Assembly (NCBI GenBank): GCA_046729975.1
Contig: JBKPHS010000148.1
Span: forward strand, 1 to 41,888
Reading direction: 5' to 3'
Source of the DNA: JBKPHS01 sp046729975
GTDB taxonomy: Bacteria > Actinomycetota > Thermoleophilia > Solirubrobacterales > Thermoleophilaceae
Length of the DNA: 41,888 bases
The translations under genes were made by a program, and so were the position numbers. This document shows positions 30,309 through 38,299 of the stretch, piece by piece; position 1 is the first letter of the stretch; each line of letters opens with the position of its first letter. The notes below the pieces were generated by a model, which saw only the letters and a program-made list of their open reading frames with translations, ran no database searches and was not told the DNA's origin.

Positions 30309-31081
30309 GGCAGGACGTGCGCGTGATCGCCGCGTTGGGACGCCGCTCCATCAAGCAGACGTTCCGGCGCCCGCAGTTCCTCGCGCCGATTCTCGTCTTC
30401 CCAAGCCTGTTCCTGGCCGTGAACACGGGCGGGGCAGGCAGCGCCATCGACATTCCAGGCTTCCCGCGCGTAAACGGCTTCCTCGACTTCGAGCTGGCCG
30501 GCGCCATGCTCCAGGCAACGATGCTCGCGGGGGTGAGCGGCGGCATCGCGCTCGCGCTCGACATCGAGATGGGCTTTGTCGACCGGCTCGTCTCGGCGCC
30601 GATCCCGCGTTACGCGATGGTCGCCGGCCGTCTCGCGGCAACGTCCGTGATGGGGGCGTTCGTAGCAGTCTGGTTCCTGGTCGGCGGCCTGATCTTCGGC
30701 GCGCGGGTCGAGGGTGGCGTGCCCGGCGCCCTGGTCGTGCTTGCGATGACGTCGCTCGCGGCGCTGGCCTTCGGCTCCCTCGGCGCTGCGCTGGCGTTGC
30801 GGTCGGGCCGGGCGAGCACGACGCAGGGGGTCTTCCCGCTCGTGTTCGTGATCCTGTTCCTCTCGTCGGCGTTCTTCCCGCGCAACCTGCTGCTCGAGCC
30901 CGCGCAGTCGCTCGCGGACTGGAACCCGATGAGCTTCATCGCCGAGGCGATCAGGGACCCGATCATCTCCGGGATCTCCCTCGATGCCCTGGCCAAGGGT
31001 CTCCTGGGCGTGGCGGTCTTCGGCGCCATCGGAGCCGCCCTCAGCGCCGCGGCGCTCCGGTACAGGCTGCGAGCGGGATGA
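30305..31081 (+). CDS. ABC-2 type permease, first of two
   Basis: A 258-residue permease with six predicted membrane segments, beginning after a basic N-terminal helix (RRSIKQTFRRPQFLAPI) and including SGGIALALDIEMGFVDRLVS, the ABC-2 conserved intracellular region, and a DWNPMSFIAEAIRDP loop typical of DrrB-like permeases. TTG start overlaps the ATPase stop by four bases. It and the next gene are homologous but clearly diverged, so the exporter is likely a heterodimer of permeases with a dimer of the ATPase. The transported compound is unknown. Confidence 0.85.
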   Translation: MRQDVRVIAALGRRSIKQTFRRPQFLAPILVFPSLFLAVNTGGAGSAIDIPGFPRVNGFLDFELAGAMLQATMLAGVSGGIALALDIEMGFVDRLVSAPIPRYAMVAGRLAATSVMGAFVAVWFLVGGLIFGARVEGGVPGALVVLAMTSLAALAFGSLGAALALRSGRASTTQGVFPLVFVILFLSSAFFPRNLLLEPAQSLADWNPMSFIAEAIRDPIISGISLDALAKGLLGVAVFGAIGAALSAAALRYRLRAG

Positions 31082-31842
31082 CGCGTTCGCTGGCCATGAC
31101 CTCCGCGCTCGTGCGCCGCAGCCTCAACGAGATCGTGAGGGTGCCCGGCGCCGCGATCCCGGGCATCCTCGCGCCGACGATCTTCCTGCTTGGCCTGACG
31201 AGCGTCTTCGGCGCCCTGACGAGGCTCCCCGGCTTCACGACCGACAGCTATATGAGCTTCCTGCTGCCCGTGAGCATGCTGCAGGCGGCCGCATTCACGG
31301 GTGCGGCCACCGGCGTCAACCTCGCGCGCGACATCGAGCAGGGCTGGTTCGACCGGCTGCTGGCCTCGCCGGCGCCGCGGGGGGTCCTCCTCGCCGGCAC
31401 GGTGATCTCCGCGAGCGTCCGCGTGCTGCTGCCGATCAGCCTGGCGCTGGTCGTCGGCTTCGCGCTCGGCGTCCACTTCCCCGGCGTCGGCGGCCTGGCA
31501 CTCGCTGTGGTGATCGCCGCCACGTTCGCCGCCGCGGCGGCCTCATGGGGCGTGTCGCTCGCGCTCTTCTTCAGGACGCAGTCGGCCGCGCCGCTGATGC
31601 AGGCCGGGATGTTCCTGCTCGTCCTGTTCACGACCTCCTACGCGCCGCAGGAGCTCCTGACCGGATGGCTGCAGGAGGTGGCGAAGTACAACCCCGTGAC
31701 GAAGGTGCTCGAGGCGGTGCGCCAGGGCTTCGTCGGCGGCGTGACCTGGGACGACACCTGGCCGGGGTTGCTTGCTCTCGCCGGGCTGCTGGCCGCCCTC
31801 GTCGCCGTCGCGATGCGGCGCCTCTCGCGGGCTGGCCGCTGA
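31078..31842 (+). CDS. ABC-2 type permease, second of two
   Basis: A 254-residue permease with about six membrane segments. The order RSLNEIVRVPGAAIPGILAP, TGVNLARDIEQGWFDRLLAS, AAPLMQAGMFLLVLFTTSYA and LQEVAKYNPVTKVLEAVRQG matches the neighbour and the DrrB family. The ATG overlaps the first permease stop by four bases, completing a three-gene operon. Its stop is one base from the stop of the convergent ychF gene, so there is no room for a conventional terminator. Confidence 0.85.
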   Translation: MTRSLAMTSALVRRSLNEIVRVPGAAIPGILAPTIFLLGLTSVFGALTRLPGFTTDSYMSFLLPVSMLQAAAFTGAATGVNLARDIEQGWFDRLLASPAPRGVLLAGTVISASVRVLLPISLALVVGFALGVHFPGVGGLALAVVIAATFAAAAASWGVSLALFFRTQSAAPLMQAGMFLLVLFTTSYAPQELLTGWLQEVAKYNPVTKVLEAVRQGFVGGVTWDDTWPGLLALAGLLAALVAVAMRRLSRAGR

Positions 31843-31843
31843 T

Positions 31844-32926
31844 TCAGGACGTGAACCTGAAGGTGACCACGTCACCGTCGGCGAGGACATACTCGCGGCC
31901 CTCGGCGCGAAGCAGCCCGCGGTCGCGGGCCCCGGCGTAGCCGCCGGCGTCGACGAGCGCGTCCCAGGCGACCACCTCCGCGCGCACGAACCCGCGCTGC
32001 ATGTCGCTGTGCACCTCGCCCGCCGCCCGCCATGCCGTGGTTCCCCGTGGGACCGCATGCGCCCGTGCCTCGCTGCCCTCGTGCGCGGTGAAGAAGGAGA
32101 TCAGGTCGAGCAGCTCGAAGGCGCCGCGGATCACGCGCGCCAGGCCCGTCTCGGGCGCGCCGAGCTCCTCGCGCATGGCCTCCGCCTCGGAGGGCTCGAG
32201 GTCCGACAGCTCCGCCTCGAGCCGGGCGCTCACGGCCACCGCCTTCGCGCATTCCGCCTCGGCCTTCTGGGCGACGACCGGCGGCGGCTCCGATTCCTCG
32301 TCCTCGCCGACGTTCGCCACGTACAGCACCGGCTTCGCCGTCAGCGGCTGAAGCATCCGCATTGCGTCCGGCGCGTCCGCCGGCGGAGGAACGGTCCGCG
32401 CCGGGCGCCCCTGCCGGAGAGCCTCGATCAGCTGTCGAAGCCAGGCCTCCTCCGCGACCGCGGCCTTCTCGCGCGACTTCGCCTGCCGCGCCACGTGCTC
32501 GAGCCGCCGCTCGGCCTGCTCGAGATCAGCGTAGATCAGCTCCGTCTCGACCGTCTCGATGTCGGCGCCGGGATCGACCCTCCCCTCGGGATGGACCACC
32601 TGCGGGTCCTCATGAGTGCGGACCACGTGCACGATCGCGTCGGTCTCCCGGATGTTCGCGAGGAAGCGGTTGCCGAGCCCCTCGCCTGCGTGCGCGCCGC
32701 GCGCCAGTCCCGCGATGTCGTGGAAGGCGATCGTCTCGTGGATCAAGGGCGACGCGCCCACCGTCTCCGCCACGCGCTCGAGCCGCTCGTCCGGCACGGG
32801 CACGACCGCCACGTTCGGCTCCACCGTCGTGAAGGGATAGTTCGCCGCCTCGGCTACCGCTCCCGTCAGCGCGGTGAAGAGCGACGACTTGCCGGCGTTC
32901 GGCAGCCCGACGATCCCGATTCTCAT
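31844..32926 (-). CDS. ychF: redox-regulated ATPase YchF
   Basis: A 360-residue OBG-family P-loop protein. The N-terminus GIVGLPNAGKSSLFTALTG is Walker A/G1, FHDIAGLARGAHAGEGLGN is G3, and the helical insertion plus the C-terminal TGS domain (EVHSDMQRGFVRAEVVAWDA) complete the family. YchF prefers ATP to GTP, binds ribosomes and is involved in stress and translation control. The sequence lacks anything odd. The ATG at 32926 is 30 bases after the stop of the small upstream gene, so it may be the last gene of the pncB-ftsH-epimerase transcription unit. Confidence 0.95.
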   Translation of the reverse strand: MRIGIVGLPNAGKSSLFTALTGAVAEAANYPFTTVEPNVAVVPVPDERLERVAETVGASPLIHETIAFHDIAGLARGAHAGEGLGNRFLANIRETDAIVHVVRTHEDPQVVHPEGRVDPGADIETVETELIYADLEQAERRLEHVARQAKSREKAAVAEEAWLRQLIEALRQGRPARTVPPPADAPDAMRMLQPLTAKPVLYVANVGEDEESEPPPVVAQKAEAECAKAVAVSARLEAELSDLEPSEAEAMREELGAPETGLARVIRGAFELLDLISFFTAHEGSEARAHAVPRGTTAWRAAGEVHSDMQRGFVRAEVVAWDALVDAGGYAGARDRGLLRAEGREYVLADGDVVTFRFTS

Positions 32927-32956
32927 TGCGCCAGCCCAGCGCCGCCCGCAGGGCGA

Positions 32957-33166
32957 CTAGAAGCCGACGCGGTGCTGCTCGGTGTCGAGCCGCACGTAGA
33001 CGACCTGCCGGAGATCGAGCTCGACCTCCGAGTCCTCCGTCTGGAGCCGGTGCCAGCCCTCGCCGCCGAGCGCCTTGCGCAGCTCGTCGTGGGCGTCCTT
33101 CTCGATCCGCACCGAGAGGACCTGTCCGCCGGCGAAGCCGATGTCCACCCGCCGCCGGTCCGCCAT
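32957..33166 (-). CDS. small protein of unknown function (69 aa)
   Basis: A 69-residue soluble protein whose ATG shares one base with the stop of the epimerase gene (TGATG), indicating translational coupling. The pattern is strand-rich (VDIGFAGGQVLSVRIEKDA, then WHRLQTEDSEVELDLRQVV and YVRLDTEQHRVGF), like a small beta-barrel or a compact alpha/beta fold. No family is recognised. It could be a ligand-binding or regulatory partner of the epimerase. The short size and the coupling argue that it is real. Confidence 0.6.
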   Translation of the reverse strand: MADRRRVDIGFAGGQVLSVRIEKDAHDELRKALGGEGWHRLQTEDSEVELDLRQVVYVRLDTEQHRVGF

Positions 33167-33570
33167 CAGCGGACGGGCTCCACGAGCTCGGTCAGCACGC
33201 CGCCCGTGGATCGCGGGTGCAGGAAGGCCACACGGCTGCCGCGGATCCCGACGCGCGGCTCCTCGTCGATCAGCTCGAGCCCCGCGGCCCGCGCCGACGC
33301 GAGCGCCGACTCGATGTCCGGGGTCTGGTAGGCGACGTGATGGAGCCCCGGCCCGTGCTTGGCGAGGAAGCGCCCCACCGCCCCGTCGGGCGACAGCGGG
33401 CGCAGCAGCTCCACGTGACCTTCGCCGATCTCGAGCAGCACCGCCTCGACGTCGAACTGCTCGACGGTCTCGCGGTGCTGCTCGCGCATCTCGAGGCGGT
33501 CGCCGTAGAGCGAGATGGCCTCTTCGAGGTCATCCACAGCCACGCCGATGTGGTCGATGCGCCCGAGCAC
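33166..33570 (-). CDS. mce: methylmalonyl-CoA epimerase
   Basis: A 134-residue VOC-fold protein. The start is GTG 33570, giving MLGRIDHIGVAVDDLEEAI; it is 11 bases after the ftsH stop. Metal ligand candidates are His in RIDHIGV, Gln/Glu in the middle (HVELLRPL) and His in GLHHVAYQTPD, as in methylmalonyl-CoA epimerases. It interconverts (R)- and (S)-methylmalonyl-CoA in propionate and odd-chain or branched-chain catabolism. No mutase is visible in the window, so the pathway partner is elsewhere. It is cotranscribed with ftsH, and overlaps the next small gene by one base. Confidence 0.85.
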   Translation of the reverse strand: MLGRIDHIGVAVDDLEEAISLYGDRLEMREQHRETVEQFDVEAVLLEIGEGHVELLRPLSPDGAVGRFLAKHGPGLHHVAYQTPDIESALASARAAGLELIDEEPRVGIRGSRVAFLHPRSTGGVLTELVEPVR

Positions 33571-33581
33571 GGGCGCGGAGT

Positions 33582-35120
33582 CTACTTGCCGCTCTCGGGG
33601 TCGAGACGCTCGCTGGCGGCTACCTGCGGCTGGCCCGCGGGCAGGTGCGCGACGCGCGCGGGCCGGTGGGTCGCGATGATGTCGTCGATGTCCCCCCGCT
33701 CGAGCACCTCGCGCTCGAGCAGGCGTTCGGCGAACACCTCGAGCAGGGGCCGGTTCTCCACCACGAGGGCGAGCGACTGCCTGTACGCGGCCTCGGTGAT
33801 GTGCGCCTGCTCCTCGTCCACGACGCGCCGCGTGGCGTCCGAGAGCGAGTAGTCGTCGACGGGCATTCGCCGTGACTTCACGTCCGTGCCCATGCCGTAC
33901 TCGGTCACCATCGCGCGGCTGATCTCGTAGACCTTCTTGAGATCGCTCGAGGCGCCCGTGGTGATCTTGCCGAACACCACGTGCTCGGCCACGCGGCCTC
34001 CCAGCGCCACCACGAGGTGGTCCATCAGCTCGTCCTTGGACTTCAGGTAGCGGTCCTCCTCCGGCAGGTTCAGCACGTAGCCGAGCGCCTTGCCGCGCGG
34101 GACGATCGAGATCTTGTGCACCTTCTCGACGGAGGGCAGGAGCTCCGCGCATAGCGCGTGGCCCGCCTCGTGGTAGGCGACGACCCGCTTCTCGTGGTCG
34201 TTCATCACGCGGCGCGACTCCATGCCGGCCACGACGCGCTCGATCGCCCCCTGGAAGTCCTGCTGGACTATGAACTCGCGGTGCTGGCGGCCGGCGAAGA
34301 TCGCCGCCTCGTTGCAGATGTTCGCGAGGTCGGCGCCGGTCAGGCCGCTCGTCTGGCGCGCGATGACCTCCAGGTCCACGTCCTTCAGCGGCTTGTTGCG
34401 CGCGTGTACCGCGAGGATGGCCTTGCGGCCGGGCAGGTCGGGCGGCGAGACGAAGATCTGGCGGTCGAAGCGGCCCGGGCGAAGCAGCGCCGGGTCGAGC
34501 TTGTCGAGCAGGTTGGAGGCGGCGATCACGACGAGCTGGTCGCTGCCGGCGAAGCCATCCATCTCGACGAGCAACTGGTTCAGCGTCTGGTCCTTCTCGC
34601 CCGAGATGTCCTTGCCGCGGGTGGCCCCCACGGCGTCGAGCTCGTCGATGAAGATGATGGCGGGGGCGTTGCGGCGGGCCTCCCGGAACAGCCGCCGGAT
34701 GCGCGCGGCGCCGAGGCCGGCGAACATCTCCACGAACGAGGACGCCGACTGGGCCAGGAACTTGGCGTTCGACTCGCGCGCCACGGCCTTCGCGAGCAGC
34801 GTCTTCCCGGTGCCGGGCGGACCGTGAAGCAGGATGCCCTTCGGGACCTGCGCACCCAGCCTGCGAAAGCGCTTCGGGTCGCGCAGGAACTCGACGACCT
34901 CGCGCAGCTCGTCCTTCGCCTCGTCGACGCCGGCGACGTCCTGCCAGCGCACCGAGGAGACCGAATCGGGCTTGATCTCCTGCGGCTTGGTGCGCGGCAT
35001 GTACCGCAGCGTCCACGCGATCAGGACGACGATCAGCCCCATGAAGACGATCGGCAACCAGGTGATCGCCCAGTCCTCGAAGGCTGTCGTATCGATCAAT
35101 GCCAGGATGGGGGCTCCCAC
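33582..35120 (-). CDS. ftsH: FtsH-type ATP-dependent zinc metalloprotease, short N-terminus
   Basis: A 512-residue AAA+ membrane protease. A single hydrophobic segment (about residues 19-39) is followed directly by the AAA+ domain: Walker A GPPGTGKT at 100-107, pore loop MFAGLG at 132-137, Walker B IIFIDE at 155-160, second region of homology around 205-220, then the peptidase HEAGH at 317-321 and the third-ligand region TTGASSDLKK. Most FtsH proteins have two membrane segments and a 70-residue extracytoplasmic domain and are over 600 residues; here both are missing. In-frame codons upstream lead within 12 codons to a stop, so the N-terminus cannot be extended. It starts with GTG. It degrades misfolded membrane and some soluble proteins. 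Confidence 0.9.
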   Translation of the reverse strand: MGAPILALIDTTAFEDWAITWLPIVFMGLIVVLIAWTLRYMPRTKPQEIKPDSVSSVRWQDVAGVDEAKDELREVVEFLRDPKRFRRLGAQVPKGILLHGPPGTGKTLLAKAVARESNAKFLAQSASSFVEMFAGLGAARIRRLFREARRNAPAIIFIDELDAVGATRGKDISGEKDQTLNQLLVEMDGFAGSDQLVVIAASNLLDKLDPALLRPGRFDRQIFVSPPDLPGRKAILAVHARNKPLKDVDLEVIARQTSGLTGADLANICNEAAIFAGRQHREFIVQQDFQGAIERVVAGMESRRVMNDHEKRVVAYHEAGHALCAELLPSVEKVHKISIVPRGKALGYVLNLPEEDRYLKSKDELMDHLVVALGGRVAEHVVFGKITTGASSDLKKVYEISRAMVTEYGMGTDVKSRRMPVDDYSLSDATRRVVDEEQAHITEAAYRQSLALVVENRPLLEVFAERLLEREVLERGDIDDIIATHRPARVAHLPAGQPQVAASERLDPESGK

Positions 35121-35153
35121 TGCTGAACTAATCGGCGGCCCCGCGATGGAGCA

Positions 35154-36248
35154 TTAACGGACTTCCTCCAGCCGGGGGTTCGGCCGGTGGCGCCTGCCGA
35201 CCTTCGCGCAGGGCCGCCCTTCGACCATCACGACGTCCGCGGTGAAGTCGTTCTGGCCGCGCAGGAGCGACGAGCCGACGCCATAGGAGTCGACGGGCAC
35301 GCCGATGCGCTCGAACTCGCGGATCCGCTCGGCGTCGAAGCCGCCCGAGACGACGATCTTCACCCGCTCGTGGCCGGCAGCGTCTAGCGCCTCGCGAACG
35401 CGGCGCACCAGCTCGGGGCTGACGCCGGTCGGGCGGAACTCGCCCATGTCGGGCCAGAGCGACCGGTCCACCAGCGACTCGGAGGTGTCGAGCCGCACTC
35501 CCCACAGCCTGTCGCCGAGGGCGTCGGCCACCTCGAGCGCGGTGCGCACGGAGTCATTCTCGAAGTCGACCAGCACGGTCACGTTCATCTCGCCGGCGAA
35601 GCGGGCGGCGAACACCTCCGCCGCCGCGACGGTGCTGCCGCCGTAGGCGGCGATCAGCGCGTGCGGGACGGTTCCGACGCCGCGACCGCCCCACCAGGAC
35701 GCCTGGGCGTCGGTCGAGACGCCGATCGCCCCGGCCACGTGCGCCGCCCAGCCGTCCCCGGTCTGCACGAGCCAGTGGTCGTGGCGGGCGGGGAAGAACA
35801 GGATCGGCTTGCCGGCCGCCGCGTCGACCACCTCGTGCACGTTTCTCATCACCAGCGTCCGGCGCGCCATGCAGCCCAGGTAGACGGTCTCGAGGTGCGC
35901 GAAGAGGGAGTAGTCGCCCTCGATCGTCATGACGGTCTCGTAGGGCGCGATCTCGTCGCCCTCGCGCAGCGCGCGCACGTTCAACTTGTCCCACCCCGAC
36001 TCCCAGCCGTCCGCGGTGCCCCGCCCGGAGCATTGCTTCAGCACCGCGATCGCTTCGTCCACACCGCCGAACACCGAGTGCTTCTTCTGGAACACCTGCA
36101 TCAGCACCTCGGGATGCTTGCCCTCGGCCTCGAGCAGCTCCTTGGTGAAGTTGAAGTAGGCGTCCGAGTAGTAGCCCGACCGGATCCGCTCTACGGGCAG
36201 GCGGAATACGCTCGGGTCGAGGCGATCGCGGGTCGCCGGGGCCGCCAT
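35154..36248 (-). CDS. pncB: nicotinate phosphoribosyltransferase
   Basis: A 364-residue type II phosphoribosyltransferase. IRSGYYSDAYFNFTKELLE, the catalytic-site HEVVDAAAGKPILFFPARHD and STDAQASWWGGRGVGTVPHA segments, and the phosphate-binding KIVVSGGFDAERI and SYGVGSSLL are typical of nicotinate phosphoribosyltransferase. It makes nicotinate mononucleotide from nicotinate and PRPP in the NAD salvage (Preiss-Handler) pathway. ATG at 36248 follows TACCAT by six bases (leaderless layout). The gene ends 33 bases before ftsH. A tandem hairpin repeat lies immediately upstream. Confidence 0.9.
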   Translation of the reverse strand: MAAPATRDRLDPSVFRLPVERIRSGYYSDAYFNFTKELLEAEGKHPEVLMQVFQKKHSVFGGVDEAIAVLKQCSGRGTADGWESGWDKLNVRALREGDEIAPYETVMTIEGDYSLFAHLETVYLGCMARRTLVMRNVHEVVDAAAGKPILFFPARHDHWLVQTGDGWAAHVAGAIGVSTDAQASWWGGRGVGTVPHALIAAYGGSTVAAAEVFAARFAGEMNVTVLVDFENDSVRTALEVADALGDRLWGVRLDTSESLVDRSLWPDMGEFRPTGVSPELVRRVREALDAAGHERVKIVVSGGFDAERIREFERIGVPVDSYGVGSSLLRGQNDFTADVVMVEGRPCAKVGRRHRPNPRLEEVR

Positions 36249-36254
36249 GCGGAA

Positions 36255-36260
36255 ATGGTA
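36255..36260 (-). promoter_or_regulatory. leaderless -10 TACCAT, pncB
   Basis: TANNNT hexamer six bases before the ATG at 36248. Its expected -35 region would fall inside the adjoining 32-bp repeat. Confidence 0.5.
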
Positions 36261-36263
36261 TGT

Positions 36264-36327
36264 CCGGACGCCTCCGCGTTCGCGAAGGCGGTCAGCCGGA
36301 CGCCCCCGCGTTCCCGGAGGCGGTCAG
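36264..36327. repeat. tandem 32-bp direct repeat, each copy a hairpin
   Basis: Copy 1 is 36264-36295 and copy 2 is 36296-36327, about 28 of 32 positions identical, both beginning CCGGACGCC and ending GGCGGTCAG. On the minus strand each folds into a GC-rich stem of about 9-10 bp (CGCCTTCGCG pairs with CGCGGAGGCG in copy 1). Copy 2 reaches into the last codon of the acyl-CoA dehydrogenase gene. Possible roles are transcription termination, mRNA 3'-end protection, or a repeated element between the two operons. Confidence 0.6.
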
Positions 36328-37502
36328 TACGAGCGGGGCAGCCCCAGCGAGTGCTCGGCCACGTAGTTCAGGATCATCTCGCGCGAGACCGGCGCCGTGC
36401 GCACGAGCCGCACCCCCCAGTACATCTCGGTCAGCCCGTACTCGAGCGCGAACCCGTTGCCGCCGTGGGTCTGGATGGCCTGGTCCACGCAGCGGATGGC
36501 CGCCTCCGCCGCTGCGTACTTGGCCATGTTGCTCGACTCGCCGGCCGGCACGCCGGCGTCGTAGAGAGCGGCCGCCTTCTGGGTCATCAGGCGCGCCAGC
36601 TCGAGCTCGATCTTCGCCTGCGCCAGCGGGTGGGAGATCCCCTGGTGCGCGCCGATCGGCGCGTTCCAGACGATGCGCTCGCGGGCGTACGCCGCCGCGA
36701 GGTCGAGCGCGCGGCGACCTGCCCCGGTTGCAACCGCGGCGCCCATGATCCGCTCGGGGTTGAGGCCGTCGAACGCGGCCTTGAGCCCCGCCGTCTCGCC
36801 GCCGACCAGCCGGTCGGCCTCGACGGGCACGTCGTCGAGGAAGAGCTGCCACTGCCTGTCGGCGGCGCGGAGCGCGGTCGGGATGTGCTGTCGCTCGAGG
36901 CCGGGCGCGTCGGAGTCGACGAGCGCCAGCACGGGCAGCCCGAGCTGGCCGTCGTCCATCCGCAGGCGGGCGACCACGAGGATCGCGTGCGCGTCCTCGA
37001 CGCCGGAGATGTAGGTCTTCGTGCCGTGCAGCAGGAAGCGGTCGCCGTCCCTGCGAGCGGTCGTCGAGATGTTGTGGGAGTTCGAGCCCGCGTCCGGCTC
37101 GGTGATCGCGAACGCGACCCTGGTCGTTCCCGCGGCGATTCCCGGCAGCCAGCGCTCCTTCTGCTCGTCGCTGCCGTGGCGGACGAGGATGCTGCCGACG
37201 ATCGCGGGCGAGACGACGATCAGGAGCAGCGAGCAGCCCGCGGCCGAGATCTCCTCTCCGACAGCGGCCAGCGCGGCCATCCCGAGGCCACCGCCGCCGT
37301 ACTCCTCGGGAAGGTTCACGCCCAGGTAGCCGCGCGAGGCGAGCGCATCCCAGAGCTCGCGCGGCGGCTCGCGGGCCGCCGACTTCTCGCGCATGTACTC
37401 GGGGCCGAAACCGCCGCAAATCGAGGCGACGGTCTCGCGCAGCATCACCTCCTCGTCGCTCGGAAGGAGGTGGAGGCTGGGGCTGGCGGCCGTGCTGCTC
37501 AG
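36324..37502 (-). CDS. acyl-CoA dehydrogenase family protein
   Basis: About 392 residues if the start is the CTG at 37502, which overlaps the DUF1385 stop as CTGA. Upstream residues are shadow-like, and the in-frame GTG (37448) and ATG (37445) would cut off part of the first helix. FADs signature regions are present: YGGGGLGMAALAAVGEEI, FAITEPDAGSNSHNIST, GTKTYISGVEDAH, and IQTHGGNGFALEYGL. The usual catalytic Glu of YEG near the C-terminus is replaced by APVS, but LNPERIM supplies a Glu at the position used by isovaleryl-CoA dehydrogenase. It oxidises an acyl-CoA in branched- or short-chain degradation; the substrate is unknown. The start is uncertain. Confidence 0.8.
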   Translation of the reverse strand: MSSTAASPSLHLLPSDEEVMLRETVASICGGFGPEYMREKSAAREPPRELWDALASRGYLGVNLPEEYGGGGLGMAALAAVGEEISAAGCSLLLIVVSPAIVGSILVRHGSDEQKERWLPGIAAGTTRVAFAITEPDAGSNSHNISTTARRDGDRFLLHGTKTYISGVEDAHAILVVARLRMDDGQLGLPVLALVDSDAPGLERQHIPTALRAADRQWQLFLDDVPVEADRLVGGETAGLKAAFDGLNPERIMGAAVATGAGRRALDLAAAYARERIVWNAPIGAHQGISHPLAQAKIELELARLMTQKAAALYDAGVPAGESSNMAKYAAAEAAIRCVDQAIQTHGGNGFALEYGLTEMYWGVRLVRTAPVSREMILNYVAEHSLGLPRSY

Positions 37503-38299
37503 GCGGCTTCCTCCGCGCGCAGGATCTCCTCGAGCGCCGCCCGGCCGACCTCGAGTTGCTCGGGCGTCGGCTCGCGGGTCCCCACCACGCGCTGGATCTC
37601 GTGTCCTGGTAGCCGCAGGAGGCGGGCGAGCGCGCTGTCCGAATGCCGCTCGGTCCACGCGAACACCTCGACCGCGAACGCGACGCTGCCGAGCGCCACG
37701 ACGCCTTCGGCCGCCGGTCCCCGCAGGCCGGTGCGGCGGATCGCGACGTTGCCGGCCACGGTGGAGGCGAGCAGCGGCGCCACGAGGTTCGAGCCGCAGC
37801 GCTCGTGCTCCTTGGTCGCGTCGGCCGCGTCGGCGCCCCGCTCGTAGGCGCCAATGGCCTTGTGCTCGACCCCGTGGTAGGAGGCAAGCTCGCCGCCGCG
37901 CAGCACCAGCAGCGCGGGCGCGAGGCTCACCGCGGCGACGGCTGCCTCGCGAGCGAGGGTCCGCGGCCCGGCCTTGCGCACGCCCTGGCCGACGATCGCC
38001 GCCCCGGCCATCGCACCGAGCGCCTTCAGGTCCTCCATCGGCAGGCGCGCCTCGGGTAGCGCGCGCTTGACGAGCGGCACGACGGCGAAGGCCTCCGCCA
38101 GCTTGGCCACTCCCCGCAGGCCGGGGATGCGCTCCGCAGCGCGGCCACCGAGGTCGGGCTTGCGCCCGGAGGCGACCTTGATCTCGCCGCCCTCAGTGCG
38201 CACCGCAGCGGCCCAGTGGGTCGGCCCGTGCACGAGCAGCCCGTTGCGCAGCGCCATGCCGCCCAGGCGGAGCTTCTCGTCCGCCCGCGGCTCGCTCAT
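37499..38299 (-). CDS. DUF1385 domain membrane protein
   Basis: A 266-residue protein starting at ATG 38299 (MSEPRADEKLRLGGMALRNG). The N-terminal LRLGGMALRNGLLVHGPTHW and the middle YHGVEHKAIGAYERGAD and HERCGSNLVAPLLAS are DUF1385 signatures (His and Cys motifs). Two or more hydrophobic stretches (AVSLAPALLVLRGG and VVALGSVAFAVEVFAW) suggest a membrane protein. DUF1385 is uncharacterised but widespread in Gram-positive and other bacteria. It overlaps the M20 peptidase stop by four bases (ATGA) and is itself overlapped by the acyl-CoA dehydrogenase start. The longer frame to 39139 is a shadow of the peptidase gene. Confidence 0.85.
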   Translation of the reverse strand: MSEPRADEKLRLGGMALRNGLLVHGPTHWAAAVRTEGGEIKVASGRKPDLGGRAAERIPGLRGVAKLAEAFAVVPLVKRALPEARLPMEDLKALGAMAGAAIVGQGVRKAGPRTLAREAAVAAVSLAPALLVLRGGELASYHGVEHKAIGAYERGADAADATKEHERCGSNLVAPLLASTVAGNVAIRRTGLRGPAAEGVVALGSVAFAVEVFAWTERHSDSALARLLRLPGHEIQRVVGTREPTPEQLEVGRAALEEILRAEEAA

